From Ardenticatenaceae bacterium (GTDB lineage Bacteria > Chloroflexota > Anaerolineae > Promineifilales > Promineifilaceae), in contig JASJCR010000097.1 of assembly GCA_030065875.1 (NCBI GenBank), positions 1 through 32,259 of the forward strand: a stretch of DNA of 32,259 nucleotides, read 5' to 3'. Below the pieces are notes generated by a model, which saw only the letters and a program-made list of their open reading frames with translations, searched no databases and had not been told where the DNA came from. This document shows, piece by piece, positions 14,909 to 23,500 of this stretch. Position 1 is the first letter of the stretch; the number at the start of each line of letters is the position of its first letter. The position numbers were made by a program, and so were the translations under genes.

Positions 14909-16087
14909 TTACTCAACGTCAGTCGCGTCAAGCTCAACCGCCAAAACAATAAACTGCGTGCTTTGCCCCGCATTAAAGTTATTGTCGCTGACCAGCACCA
15001 GCGGCAGCCGGCCGTCGGGCAGGGCCGGTCCAAAGGCCATCCCTTCCAGGTTGTCCGGTTCGATATTCAAATCTGCTTCAATATCGACAATGAGCCGCTT
15101 GGTGACCGGCGTGAATGGGAGCGGCGGCCGGTCGACACCACTGGGGTAAAGGGATTCAAACCGGGCGACGTTGGTGGCGTTTTGCGTCTCGATTTCATAG
15201 ATCCACACGGTGTTGCCGGCACCGACGGAAAACGATCGCTCCATGGCCAGCATCGTTCCCAGATCGTCGAGCGGCAGCAGCTCAACCAGCCCGTTGACGC
15301 GAAACGCATCGGGTGGATTGGGGAGTTCCGCAATCGGGTTAACGACGTAGACAAACTCTTTGCCGGGCCAGCGGCGGCTCAGGCGATATTCAATGATGCG
15401 GGCGAAGCTTTCCTGATCGATATTGGCCGTTGGCCCGTCCTGGGCGAGCGCCCCTTCAACGGCGGTGATCAAAAACTGCTGATCTGGGGTAACGTTTAAG
15501 CTCTCAAAGGCGAGATTGTTGCGCACCCCTTTTGTGCCTGCACCGTCGGGCAGGAATTTGTAGGGAATTCTGAACAGGCGCTTTTGCTGCCCGTTTCGCT
15601 TCATACGGCTGATAAATGGGTCAATGGGCGGATCGGCTGAGGCAAACCCTTCAGATGTAAAGTAAAGCGAATTGCCGCGGGCCAACACCAGCCCTTCGGG
15701 ATCAAGCGTGCCAGGCGCAAACGGCGATCCTGACTGATCCAGCATGGTGGTGACTTTAATAAACGAAATATCTTCGGGGTCTAGCTGACCATCTGAGAGA
15801 TCGATTTCCAGGGTGTAAAAGCGAACCGGATCAATCGTGCCCTGGTCGTCTGAAATGGCGTAGTATACACCGCGGCGATGATCATAGGTGATGCTTGAAA
15901 GCCCGCCGATTTCAGTTTCTTCAAATTGAGTTCCGGTGGGAATGTTGACAGAACCGAGTAGTTCATAGCTGGCAACATTGATTTGAACCGTTGGGTAGTC
16001 GGCCGTTACCGGCTGAGCATTTAAGCCAAACAGGCTCAGGACCATGAGAGTGAGGATGGATATGACAATCAGGGATGGCGTGCGCAT
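14909..16087 (-). CDS. Secreted esterase-like (phytase-like beta-propeller) protein
   Basis: A 392-aa exported protein. A Sec signal (RTPSLIVISILTLMVLSLFG) is probably cleaved near residue 29. The mature part fits the Phytase-like/esterase-like family PF13449: GGLSSITYDHRRGVYYAISDD, TLDPEGLVL, FESLNVTPDQQFLITAVEG, NLEGMAFGP and a final LVLVSDNNF strand. Repeated Asp/Asn turns of this kind form a calcium-binding beta-propeller. Phosphoesterase activity has been assumed for the family, but the substrate is not known. GGAGG stands eight bases before the ATG. The 5' region carries a 10-bp hairpin and MITE copy C. Confidence 0.87.
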   Translation of the reverse strand: MRTPSLIVISILTLMVLSLFGLNAQPVTADYPTVQINVASYELLGSVNIPTGTQFEETEIGGLSSITYDHRRGVYYAISDDQGTIDPVRFYTLEIDLSDGQLDPEDISFIKVTTMLDQSGSPFAPGTLDPEGLVLARGNSLYFTSEGFASADPPIDPFISRMKRNGQQKRLFRIPYKFLPDGAGTKGVRNNLAFESLNVTPDQQFLITAVEGALAQDGPTANIDQESFARIIEYRLSRRWPGKEFVYVVNPIAELPNPPDAFRVNGLVELLPLDDLGTMLAMERSFSVGAGNTVWIYEIETQNATNVARFESLYPSGVDRPPLPFTPVTKRLIVDIEADLNIEPDNLEGMAFGPALPDGRLPLVLVSDNNFNAGQSTQFIVLAVELDATDVE

Positions 16088-16115
16088 GGGTAATACCTCC
16101 AGATGGATGTGTTTA

Positions 16116-16153
16116 GCCCCTGTTTTTTTGAGAGGATGGCGATAAACAGGGGC
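16116..16153 (-). promoter_or_regulatory. Inverted repeat in the 5' region of the phytase-like gene
   Basis: GCCCCTGTTT (16116-16125) and AAACAGGGGC (16144-16153) are perfect complements with an 18-nt loop, 28 nt upstream of the start codon. It could be an mRNA leader hairpin or an operator; nothing else indicates which. Confidence 0.4.
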
Positions 16154-16158
16154 GGGTT

Positions 16159-16245
16159 TTAAGTAGAGAACAGCAAAAATGATTTGTCCGCAGATTAAAG
16201 GGAATAATCTGCGGATTTTTATGTAAAGCTTTTGCTACCTACTTA
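16159..16245. repeat. MITE-like element, copy C (short)
   Basis: Ends TTAAGTAG (16159-16166) and CTACTTA (16239-16245) bracket a perfect 11-bp stem, TCCGCAGATTA (16187-16197) with TAATCTGCGGA (16205-16215). It is the shortest of the four copies (about 87 bp), with a single CGCAGATT unit per arm. It lies 71 nt upstream of the phytase-like gene, on that gene's promoter side. Confidence 0.6.
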
Positions 16246-16348
16246 TGAGTTGAATTTGGCCTTGTATATTGAAAAACGCCTTCACCAAAGCACAAAGGCA
16301 TTATAGCATAAGAGGGTAAAATCGCTTGCGGCTTGTTACTGACTTTCC

Positions 16349-17671
16349 TCACGCTTTGTCAAAGTGAGCCTTTAACAGCTCGGTTAACGTCGGCCGGCCG
16401 ATTTCCTGGAGCTCATAGCGGACGCGCTGTGACGGTTTGTCGATCTTCAGGACCCGGCTCAAATCAATTGGCGTACCGATCACCACCAGATCTACGTCAG
16501 CGGCCGCGATGGTTTGTTCCAGTTCCGCGACCTGGTCCGCACCGTATCCCATCGCCGGCAGCACCGCACCCGTGGTCGGGTATTTGGTATAGGTATCCTT
16601 GATTGAACCGACGGCAAACGGCCGCGGATCGACAATTTCTGCCGCGCCAAAGCGGCGGGCGGCAACCCAGCCAGCCCCATAAGCCATCTCGCCGTGGGTT
16701 AGGGTGGGTCCGTCCTCAACGACCAGCACCCGCTTCCCGCGAATGGCAGCCGGATCATCAACGAATAGGGGAGAAGCCGCTTCGACCATGATGGCCTCGG
16801 GGTTCAGGGCATGCAGGCTGGCGCGAACCGCCAAAATATTTTCGGGGGCGGCCGTGTCGACCTTGTTGAGCAGCAAAATGTCCGCCTGGCGGGCGTTGGT
16901 TTCTCCGGGATAGTAGGTGCTTTCGTGACCCGGCCGGTGAGGATCGGCTACCACGATATTTAGATCGGGGACATAAAAAGGCAGGTCGTTGTTGCCACCA
17001 TCCCACAAAATGACGTCAACTTCTTCTTCAGCCTGACGCAGGATGCGTTCATAGTCAACGCCGGCGTAAACGATGATGCCATTGTCGATGTGCGGCTCGT
17101 ACTCTTCCCGTTCCTCAATCGTGCATTCATATTCGTCAAGATCATCGTAATCGGCAAAACGCTGAACCGCCTGGGCCACGAGGTTGCCGTAAGGCATGGG
17201 ATGGCGAATAGCGGCCACGGTGTAGCCCATCTGGCGCAAAATACGAGCGACGTGACGGGTGGTTTGACTCTTGCCCGCGCCGGTGCGCACGGCACAAACG
17301 GAGACGACCGGCTTGCGCGATTTCAGCTGGGTGGCGGCCGGTCCCATCAGCCGAAAATCGGCTCCGGTGGCCAATACCTGGGATGCTTTGTGCATCACGT
17401 ATTCATGGGGCACATCGCTGTAGGCAAAAATGACCTGATCGATTTTTTCTCGGCCGATTAACTCATCTAGCTGTGCTTCAGGGTAAATGGGGATGCCTTC
17501 CGGATAACGGTCTCCGGCCAGTTCGCGCACGTAAATACGCCCTTCGATATTGGGGATTTGTGTCGCCGTAAAGGCCACGACTTCATAATCGGGATTGTTG
17601 CGAAAGTAAACGTTAAAATTGTGAAAATCGCGGCCGGCTGCCCCCATAATAAGAACGCGTTGTTGTGACAT
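16349..17671 (-). CDS. Cyclic 2,3-diphosphoglycerate synthetase-like P-loop GTPase
   Basis: A 440-aa cytosolic protein. An N-terminal nucleotide-binding part begins RVLIMGAAGRDFHNFNVYF; the P-loop VRTGAGKSQTTRH lies at about 128-140; DVILWDGGNNDLPF is a Walker-B-like strand and LLLNKVDTA a GTPase-like NKxD motif. This set is typical of the archaeal cDPG synthetase family and its bacterial relatives. The archaeal enzyme closes 2,3-diphosphoglycerate into its cyclic form using ATP; whether bacterial members make the same compound is not established, and many databases call them only GTPases. AGGAG nine bases before MSQQRVL fixes the start. It is followed, 119 nt away on the same strand, by no biosynthetic partner. 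Confidence 0.85.
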   Translation of the reverse strand: MSQQRVLIMGAAGRDFHNFNVYFRNNPDYEVVAFTATQIPNIEGRIYVRELAGDRYPEGIPIYPEAQLDELIGREKIDQVIFAYSDVPHEYVMHKASQVLATGADFRLMGPAATQLKSRKPVVSVCAVRTGAGKSQTTRHVARILRQMGYTVAAIRHPMPYGNLVAQAVQRFADYDDLDEYECTIEEREEYEPHIDNGIIVYAGVDYERILRQAEEEVDVILWDGGNNDLPFYVPDLNIVVADPHRPGHESTYYPGETNARQADILLLNKVDTAAPENILAVRASLHALNPEAIMVEAASPLFVDDPAAIRGKRVLVVEDGPTLTHGEMAYGAGWVAARRFGAAEIVDPRPFAVGSIKDTYTKYPTTGAVLPAMGYGADQVAELEQTIAAADVDLVVIGTPIDLSRVLKIDKPSQRVRYELQEIGRPTLTELLKAHFDKA

Positions 17672-17790
17672 TTTTTTTGACTCCTGATGTGCCGTGTCCG
17701 GCACGTGGTTTTTCTATACCCACCAGCCTACGGAAATCCGCCCGGCTGTCATTTGTCATAGCTCATGATTTTAGCAGACAAAGGTCATTA

Positions 17791-18948
17791 CTATTCGGCA
17801 CGGCCACAGTAGCTGATGGCTGTACGAGCTAAAATTTCTGCAAGCTGAATGACAGAAGAAATATCAACCCACTCTTCAGCTGAGTGGAGTCCATCCCCAA
17901 CGGGGCCGATGAGAACGGTATCGCTGCCGGCCGCAGCGTGGAACGCCGCATCGGTCCAAAAAGATTGGCCGATATGAGGTGCGGGTTCTCCTAAAACGGT
18001 GGCTGTGGCTTTGGTGAGGGTTTGTACCAGAGGCACATCGGGTGATACTTCGAACGGATCGCGCATTAATTTGATCTGCAGCGTCGCCTTGAACATTGGA
18101 TCGGTGGCGTGCAGGTAATCGAGAATCGTTTCGATTTCCGCCTTGACCTGCTCTTCCGTTTCACCCGGCAGGGTACGCCGTTCGATACCACACACGCATT
18201 CGGCCGCATACGAGCTCCATTCGGTGCCGCCGTGCAGGGTAGCTGCGTGGAGCGAACCTTGCCCCAGCAGCGGATGAGGCGGCCGTTCATTTAACGCTTC
18301 CGAAAGCAAGTGCAGTTCAGCCAAAAAGCGACCCATGTGCATATTGGCATCGATGCCCATATCGGGGCGGCTGCCGTGAAAGGCCCGGCCCTGGGTGCGC
18401 ACTTCCAGCCACATAAACCCTTTGTGGGCCAGGCTGATTTGCAAATCAGAGGGTTCGGTGACGATGACCCCATCCGGCTGATAGTGAGGGATAATTGACT
18501 GCACGCCGATGCTGGCACACTCTTCATCGGCCACACCGGCGATCAGTAAATCGCCAGCCAGGCGAACCCCGGTGTTTTGCAGGGCAGCCACGGCCGCGAT
18601 TTGGGCGGCCAGTGAGCCTTTCATATCCTGGGAGCCGCGGCCGTAAAGCCGGCCGTTCCGCACGGCCCCGCTAAACGGTTCCGCCATCCCCTCAACCGTG
18701 ACCGTGTCCAGGTGGGCATTGAGGAGCAAGGAGCGGCCGCCACCGCTGCCTGCCCAGCGGCCGACGACGCTTACCCGCCCCGGCTCCGGCTCAAAGCGTT
18801 TGACTTCCAGGCCCAAATCGTTAAGCAGCCCTTCAACATAAGCGGCGATTTCGGCTTCTCCCGCCCCGTGAACGGATAATGATGGATTGGTTGAATCAAT
18901 TTGCACCAGGCGGGTCAGAATGCGTTCGACATATGTGGGATCTATCAT
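17791..18948 (-). CDS. M20-family metallopeptidase (ArgE/DapE/CPG2-like)
   Basis: A 385-aa zinc-dependent deacylase or exopeptidase of the usual length. Catalytic and zinc-site motifs in order are LLLNAHLDTV (His, Asp), GRGSQDMKGSLAAQ (bridging Asp), ADEECASIG (Glu-Glu base and ligand), VTEPSDL, and the final ligand His in GDGLHSAEEWV. The lid/dimerisation domain sits at about 180-290, with GFMWLEVRTQGRAFHGSRPDMG. I start at MIDPTYVE because GAGG lies five bases upstream. Substrate (N-acetylornithine, succinyl-diaminopimelate, or a general N-acyl amino acid or dipeptide) cannot be told; no arginine or lysine biosynthesis gene is adjacent. Confidence 0.92.
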   Translation of the reverse strand: MIDPTYVERILTRLVQIDSTNPSLSVHGAGEAEIAAYVEGLLNDLGLEVKRFEPEPGRVSVVGRWAGSGGGRSLLLNAHLDTVTVEGMAEPFSGAVRNGRLYGRGSQDMKGSLAAQIAAVAALQNTGVRLAGDLLIAGVADEECASIGVQSIIPHYQPDGVIVTEPSDLQISLAHKGFMWLEVRTQGRAFHGSRPDMGIDANMHMGRFLAELHLLSEALNERPPHPLLGQGSLHAATLHGGTEWSSYAAECVCGIERRTLPGETEEQVKAEIETILDYLHATDPMFKATLQIKLMRDPFEVSPDVPLVQTLTKATATVLGEPAPHIGQSFWTDAAFHAAAGSDTVLIGPVGDGLHSAEEWVDISSVIQLAEILARTAISYCGRAE

Positions 18949-19062
18949 CTTTTCCTCTCCACAACAGACGGCGTGTTTAAAGTCGGTCATTTAATAGTAA
19001 ATGTTGTTGACCGATTATGCTAGACATACACACCAACTTCTTGAGGAGAGGGTTTGTCGTCT

Positions 19063-19797
19063 TTACTTTGGCCCCAGGTCTTTGACTACGCCCGACCCTG
19101 ATTTTGATGTATTGACCGCGGGATTGCCGTAATAACTGACGCTGCCACTTCCCCCAAGATTGATGTCTATGCTTTCTGTTGCCCAGACTGTCGCGTTGCC
19201 GGAGCCATTGACCTCTACGTTAACCGTTTCGCTGCGCAGATCTTCAGCACGATAACTTCCTGAGCCGCTAACGTCGACGGTTTGCCTGTCCGCTTCCCCA
19301 GCCATCTCCACGTCGCCTGAGCCGCTGATGTTAACCACCGTCGTCTCCGCAGTAAAGGAGTCAACGGTAACGCTGCCCGAACCGGAGAGATTTACTTCAA
19401 GATCATCTGTCTCAAGCTCACCCATTTTGATATTACCTGAGCCGGAGATACCCAACCCTTCAAGCTCTTCGACGTTAATGGTAAAAACAAGTAAGGTGGG
19501 ATCAAACATCCGGAATTCTGAGTTATCAAACCCAAGATAGAGCGTTTGGCCACGCACCTCAGAAGTTACATACGGCAGGGTGTTGTCATCCGTTTCAATG
19601 ACCAGCGATTCCTCGCCGCTCTGGGTGATGATCACCTCTCCCATTCCGCTCAGGTGCACCGCATTGAAATCACTCACTTCCCGAGACTCTGTCACCAGGT
19701 TGCCTGAACCGCGAATGACATCCCCAAATGTACAACCGGTCACCAATAGAAAGATAATGACCAGCAAAGAAAGAATTTTTAACTGTTTAGCGTTCAT
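19063..19797 (-). CDS. DUF2807 (GIN-domain) lipoprotein
   Basis: A 244-aa exported lipoprotein. The signal MNAKQLKILSLLVIIFLLVTG ends at a lipobox Cys (LVTG|C). The rest is a beta-solenoid of short strands punctuated by GSGN, GSGS and GSGD turns, the pattern of the DUF2807 putative auto-transporter adhesin head domain: ISGSGNIKM, LSGSGSVTV, ISGSGDVEM, VSGSGSYRA, VNGSGNATV. Function is unknown; cell-surface or envelope stress roles are proposed for relatives. The start is chosen because AGAGG lies six bases before MNAKQ. It stands alone, with nothing obvious in the 235-nt gap before the PPOX gene, which is transcribed away from it. Confidence 0.9.
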   Translation of the reverse strand: MNAKQLKILSLLVIIFLLVTGCTFGDVIRGSGNLVTESREVSDFNAVHLSGMGEVIITQSGEESLVIETDDNTLPYVTSEVRGQTLYLGFDNSEFRMFDPTLLVFTINVEELEGLGISGSGNIKMGELETDDLEVNLSGSGSVTVDSFTAETTVVNISGSGDVEMAGEADRQTVDVSGSGSYRAEDLRSETVNVEVNGSGNATVWATESIDINLGGSGSVSYYGNPAVNTSKSGSGVVKDLGPK

Positions 19798-20032
19798 TTT
19801 TAACCTCTTCACTTTCCACAGCAATTCGCTGACAAATAACCATACGAATCATCCGAAACAATGTTTTAAAAAAGGGTTGCTGGAGATGTTGATGGCGGAG
19901 TTAAACCTTTGCTGGTTATAAGAATCATCTTTTTTCGTCATTATGTGATAGACTCAGGATGCTTAACACACCAACACAAGCAATCATGCAGTACATCCCC
20001 CAACTAAAAATGTGATCAAACAGGAGGTTTTG

Positions 20033-20512
20033 ATGAAAAAGCTTACCGAAGTCGCTCCGGCATTTGTGGAAATGGCCCACCAAATTGTCTGGTGCAGCGC
20101 GGCAACGGTTGACGCCCACGGCCGGCCCCGTTCCCGCATCCTTCATCCGATCTGGCAGTGGGACGGCACTGAGCTAGTGGGGTGGATTGGCACCGGTCCT
20201 ACACCAACCAAACGCGCACACCTCAAGGCCAGCCCTTACATGTCGTTAAATTACTGGGCCCCTTCACAGGATACTTGTGTGGCTGAATGCCGCGCCAGCT
20301 GGGCATTTGATGATGAGACGTGCACCATGGTTTGGAATTTATTGGCCAACGGACCCGAGCCGGTTGGTTATGATCCGGCCATTATCCCGGCATGGGATTC
20401 CCCCACATCGGATACTTTTGCGGCCCTCAGATTAGAGCCGTGGCGGCTGCGGGTATTTCCCGGCAGCGTGTTGATGGGGCGTGGGGGGGAAATTTTAACC
20501 TGGCGAGAATAA
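20033..20512 (+). CDS. Pyridoxamine 5'-phosphate oxidase-family flavoprotein
   Basis: A 159-aa single split-barrel domain that would bind FMN or F420. Family features are VWCSAATVDAHGRPRSRIL near the N-terminus, the central strand LVGWIGTGPTPTKRAHL, and SPYMSLNYWAPSQDT; the C-terminal RLEPWRLRVFPG replaces the usual substrate strand. It is probably not a true PdxH, because the C-terminal PLP-binding signature is absent. AGGAGG five bases before MKKLTEV gives a clear start. It precedes the large cyclase gene by 62 nt; the cyclase has its own promoter-like sequence, so co-transcription is uncertain. Confidence 0.87.
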   Translation: MKKLTEVAPAFVEMAHQIVWCSAATVDAHGRPRSRILHPIWQWDGTELVGWIGTGPTPTKRAHLKASPYMSLNYWAPSQDTCVAECRASWAFDDETCTMVWNLLANGPEPVGYDPAIIPAWDSPTSDTFAALRLEPWRLRVFPGSVLMGRGGEILTWRE

Positions 20513-20561
20513 GGTCGAAATTTTCTCTCCCTAAATCACCACCAAAGGGCCGACAATGGGG

Positions 20562-20574
20562 TAAAATCGGGCCC
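20562..20574 (+). promoter_or_regulatory. -10-like element abutting the cyclase start codon
   Basis: TAAAAT (20562-20567) ends seven bases before the ATG at 20575 and no Shine-Dalgarno lies between. This spacing puts the expected transcription start at the A of the ATG, so the cyclase mRNA may be leaderless. No convincing -35 is visible. Confidence 0.45.
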
Positions 20575-23500
20575 ATGACCACATCTAGCCCGAATTTAAG
20601 CCTGGCTCAAAAGCTGGCCGCTTTTATTCCCCAGGATTTTCGACAGGCGTTAGCCAATAATCAAACGTTACCGGTGCATACAACCGGTGCGGTTCTCATT
20701 GCCGATATTTCCGGTTTTACCACGCTGACGAGGGAGTTTTCTCACCAGCTGGGGCGCAAGGAGGGAGCCGAGGCGGTGTTGGCGCAAATCAACCCCGTGT
20801 ATGAAGTACTCATCGCCGAACTTTACCGTTATGGTGGCAGCGTCATCAATTTTGTAGGGGATGCGATTTCCTGCTGGTTAGACGATCGTCAGGGACCCAG
20901 TGCAGCCAGAGCGGTGGCTGCTGCTCTGGCCATGCAGCAGGTGATGACCCGCTTTACGGCCGTTTCTCTTCCGGATGGCCGAACGATTCCGTTACGCATC
21001 AAAATTGCGATCGCTGCGGGACCGGTTTACCGGCTGCTGGTGGGGGATCCAGCCATACGTCAATTAAAAACGCTGGCGGGAGAGACAGTGCAGCGGGCCG
21101 CGGAAGCCGGGGAATTGGCGCAGGCGGGTGACATTGTGGTCAGCGCGGAGGTTGTTGATCAACTAAAGGGTGATTTACAAATAAAAAAATGGCGTGATGA
21201 TCGCTTTGCCTGGGTAAACGGGCGATCAACGACCGTTTCTGCTGTTCCCTGGCCTGACCTGCCGGCTGACAGCCTGAGTATCGAGCAGGCTAAATCGTGG
21301 CTGCTCCCGGCCGTCTATGCCCATCTGCACAGCGGCGGTGAATATTTAGGTGATCTTCGCCCCGTGACTCCGCTGATGCTCCGCTTTCCTACACCCGACT
21401 TTGACCACGATCCACAGGCAGCAGAAAAATTAGATCAATACATCCGTTGGGTGCAGCGGATTATTCACAATCACGGTGGCACTCTTATCCAGCTGACAAT
21501 TGGCGATAAAGGAGCTTTTCTTTATGCGCCATTTGGCGCGCCCATCGCCCATGAAGATGATGCCTTGCGCGCCTCACTGGCCGCGCTGGCCCTTCATCAC
21601 CCTCCGCCCGAGATTTCACCTGCAGGTGGCATTCAAATCGGGCTGAGCCGGGGTGAGGTTTGGAGTGGCGCTTGTGGGGCCACCGTGCGACATACGTATG
21701 GCGTGATGGGTGATGATGTCAATCTGGCGGCCCGATTAATGGTTGCCGCTGCTCCCGGACAGACGATGGTCTCGGAAAGGATGGTGGAATCAGCTCGTTT
21801 TTACTATCGAGATGTCGGTCAATTCAGCTATAAGGGTTTTCCTCGGCCCATTGCCACCTACGAGCTGCTAGGCGAAAAAGAGCAGATTGAAAAGTTGTTT
21901 AAGGGGAGTATCATCGGCCGAGAAACGGAGCTGAGACAAATTCAAACGGCGATTCAACCGATATTCCAGGGAGAATTTGCCGGCGTGGTAAACGTCCTGG
22001 GAGATGCTGGGGTTGGTAAAAGCCATCTGATTTATGAGCTGTCCCAGCAGATGGGCGGCCGTATCGTTTGGCTGGAATGCGCTGCGGATAGCGTCCGCCG
22101 AGAGTCCCTCAACCCTTTTAAACAGCTGCTGGCGGCCGTCTGTCATCAATCTGCAAATTTATCGCCGGCAGAAAAACGCCGCCGTTTTGATGAAGTGATG
22201 ACCCAATTGGCGGCTAACTTGCCTCCCGATCACGAACAGTCGGAAGTGGTGCGGCAGGAACTGCAGCGTACCCGCTCGGTGCTGGCGGCGCTGGTCGATT
22301 TACATGAAGACGGTTCGCTGTATGATCAGCTGGCTCCTAATCTACGCTTTGAAAATATACGTTTCGCCTTCAAAAATTTTGTGCGCGCTTTGGCTTTGAT
22401 TAAGCCGGTGGTTCTTTATCTTGATGACGCCCACTGGTTAGACGAAGACTCATTAAAATTGATCCAGACGCTCGCGCACAACATGGCCGATATCCCGATG
22501 GCCATGATCTTTTGTGCCAGATTTGAAGGAACGGGCATGGAAGCGTCACCCCCTGTTGAACTGCCTGAAGCTGTTGAACAAAAGGTGATCGTATTAGCCG
22601 AGTTAACTGAGTCAGGGGTCGCGGATTTACTGCTTCAAGCACTGGGCAGGGCGGCGTCTAAAGCGGTTTCCGCCTTTCTGATGGAGGCGACCGGCGGCAA
22701 CCCGTTTTTTGTGCAGCAGCTGGCATTGGATTTGCGGGAGCGCAATCTCCTATCATTCAATTCGGCCCGTGGCGAGTATGAATTACAGCAAAGCGGAGTG
22801 AGTCAGGTCCCGACAACGTTAAACACGGTGTTGGTTTCGCGGTTGGACCGCCTGGGATCGGCCGTCAAAGATGTGGTGCAAACGGCGGCGGTATTGGGAA
22901 GAGAGTTTGAAGTGCTGCTGCTCTCGCAGATGTTGACAAATCAGCCAGAGGCCATCATTGATCACATTGAACAGGCGGAACAAGCGCAAATCTGGTCTGC
23001 ACTGACCGAACTTCGCTATCTTTTCCGCCACGCGTTGATGCGGGAAGCCGCGTATGGGATGCAGTTTAAATCAAGGCTGCAGATGCTGCATCAAGTAGCA
23101 GCAAACGGGATCGCCCATCTTTATGCTGATGATTTGATCCCGCACGCGGCGGCGTTGGCTCACCATTATGATTACGCCGGTCAGATCGATCAGGCTCGTC
23201 ATTGGTACGAAGAGTCAGCTCTGCAGGCCGAAAATCAGTACGCCAATCAGGAAGCAATTCGGGCGTACGGCCGGGCTCTGGAGTTGACGCCTTTAGCTCA
23301 CCTAACCGAGCGCTTTAAGCTTACCGCTGCCCGATCAGAAATTTACAAGTTAATTGGTGAACGAGACGCTCAAAGAGCGGATGTCGAGCTATTGGTGACC
23401 CTGGCCGAGGAAAGTGAAAATCCGGAGCTGCTGATCGAAGCTTATTTTAAGTTGATCAGCTATTTTTCGGATGGCAATGAGACGGAAAAAGCTTTAGCCA

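Noticed and set aside
20392..20574. Upstream 61-codon extension of the cyclase
   Set aside because: It lies inside the PPOX gene in another frame; the cyclase fold begins well after the ATG at 20575.
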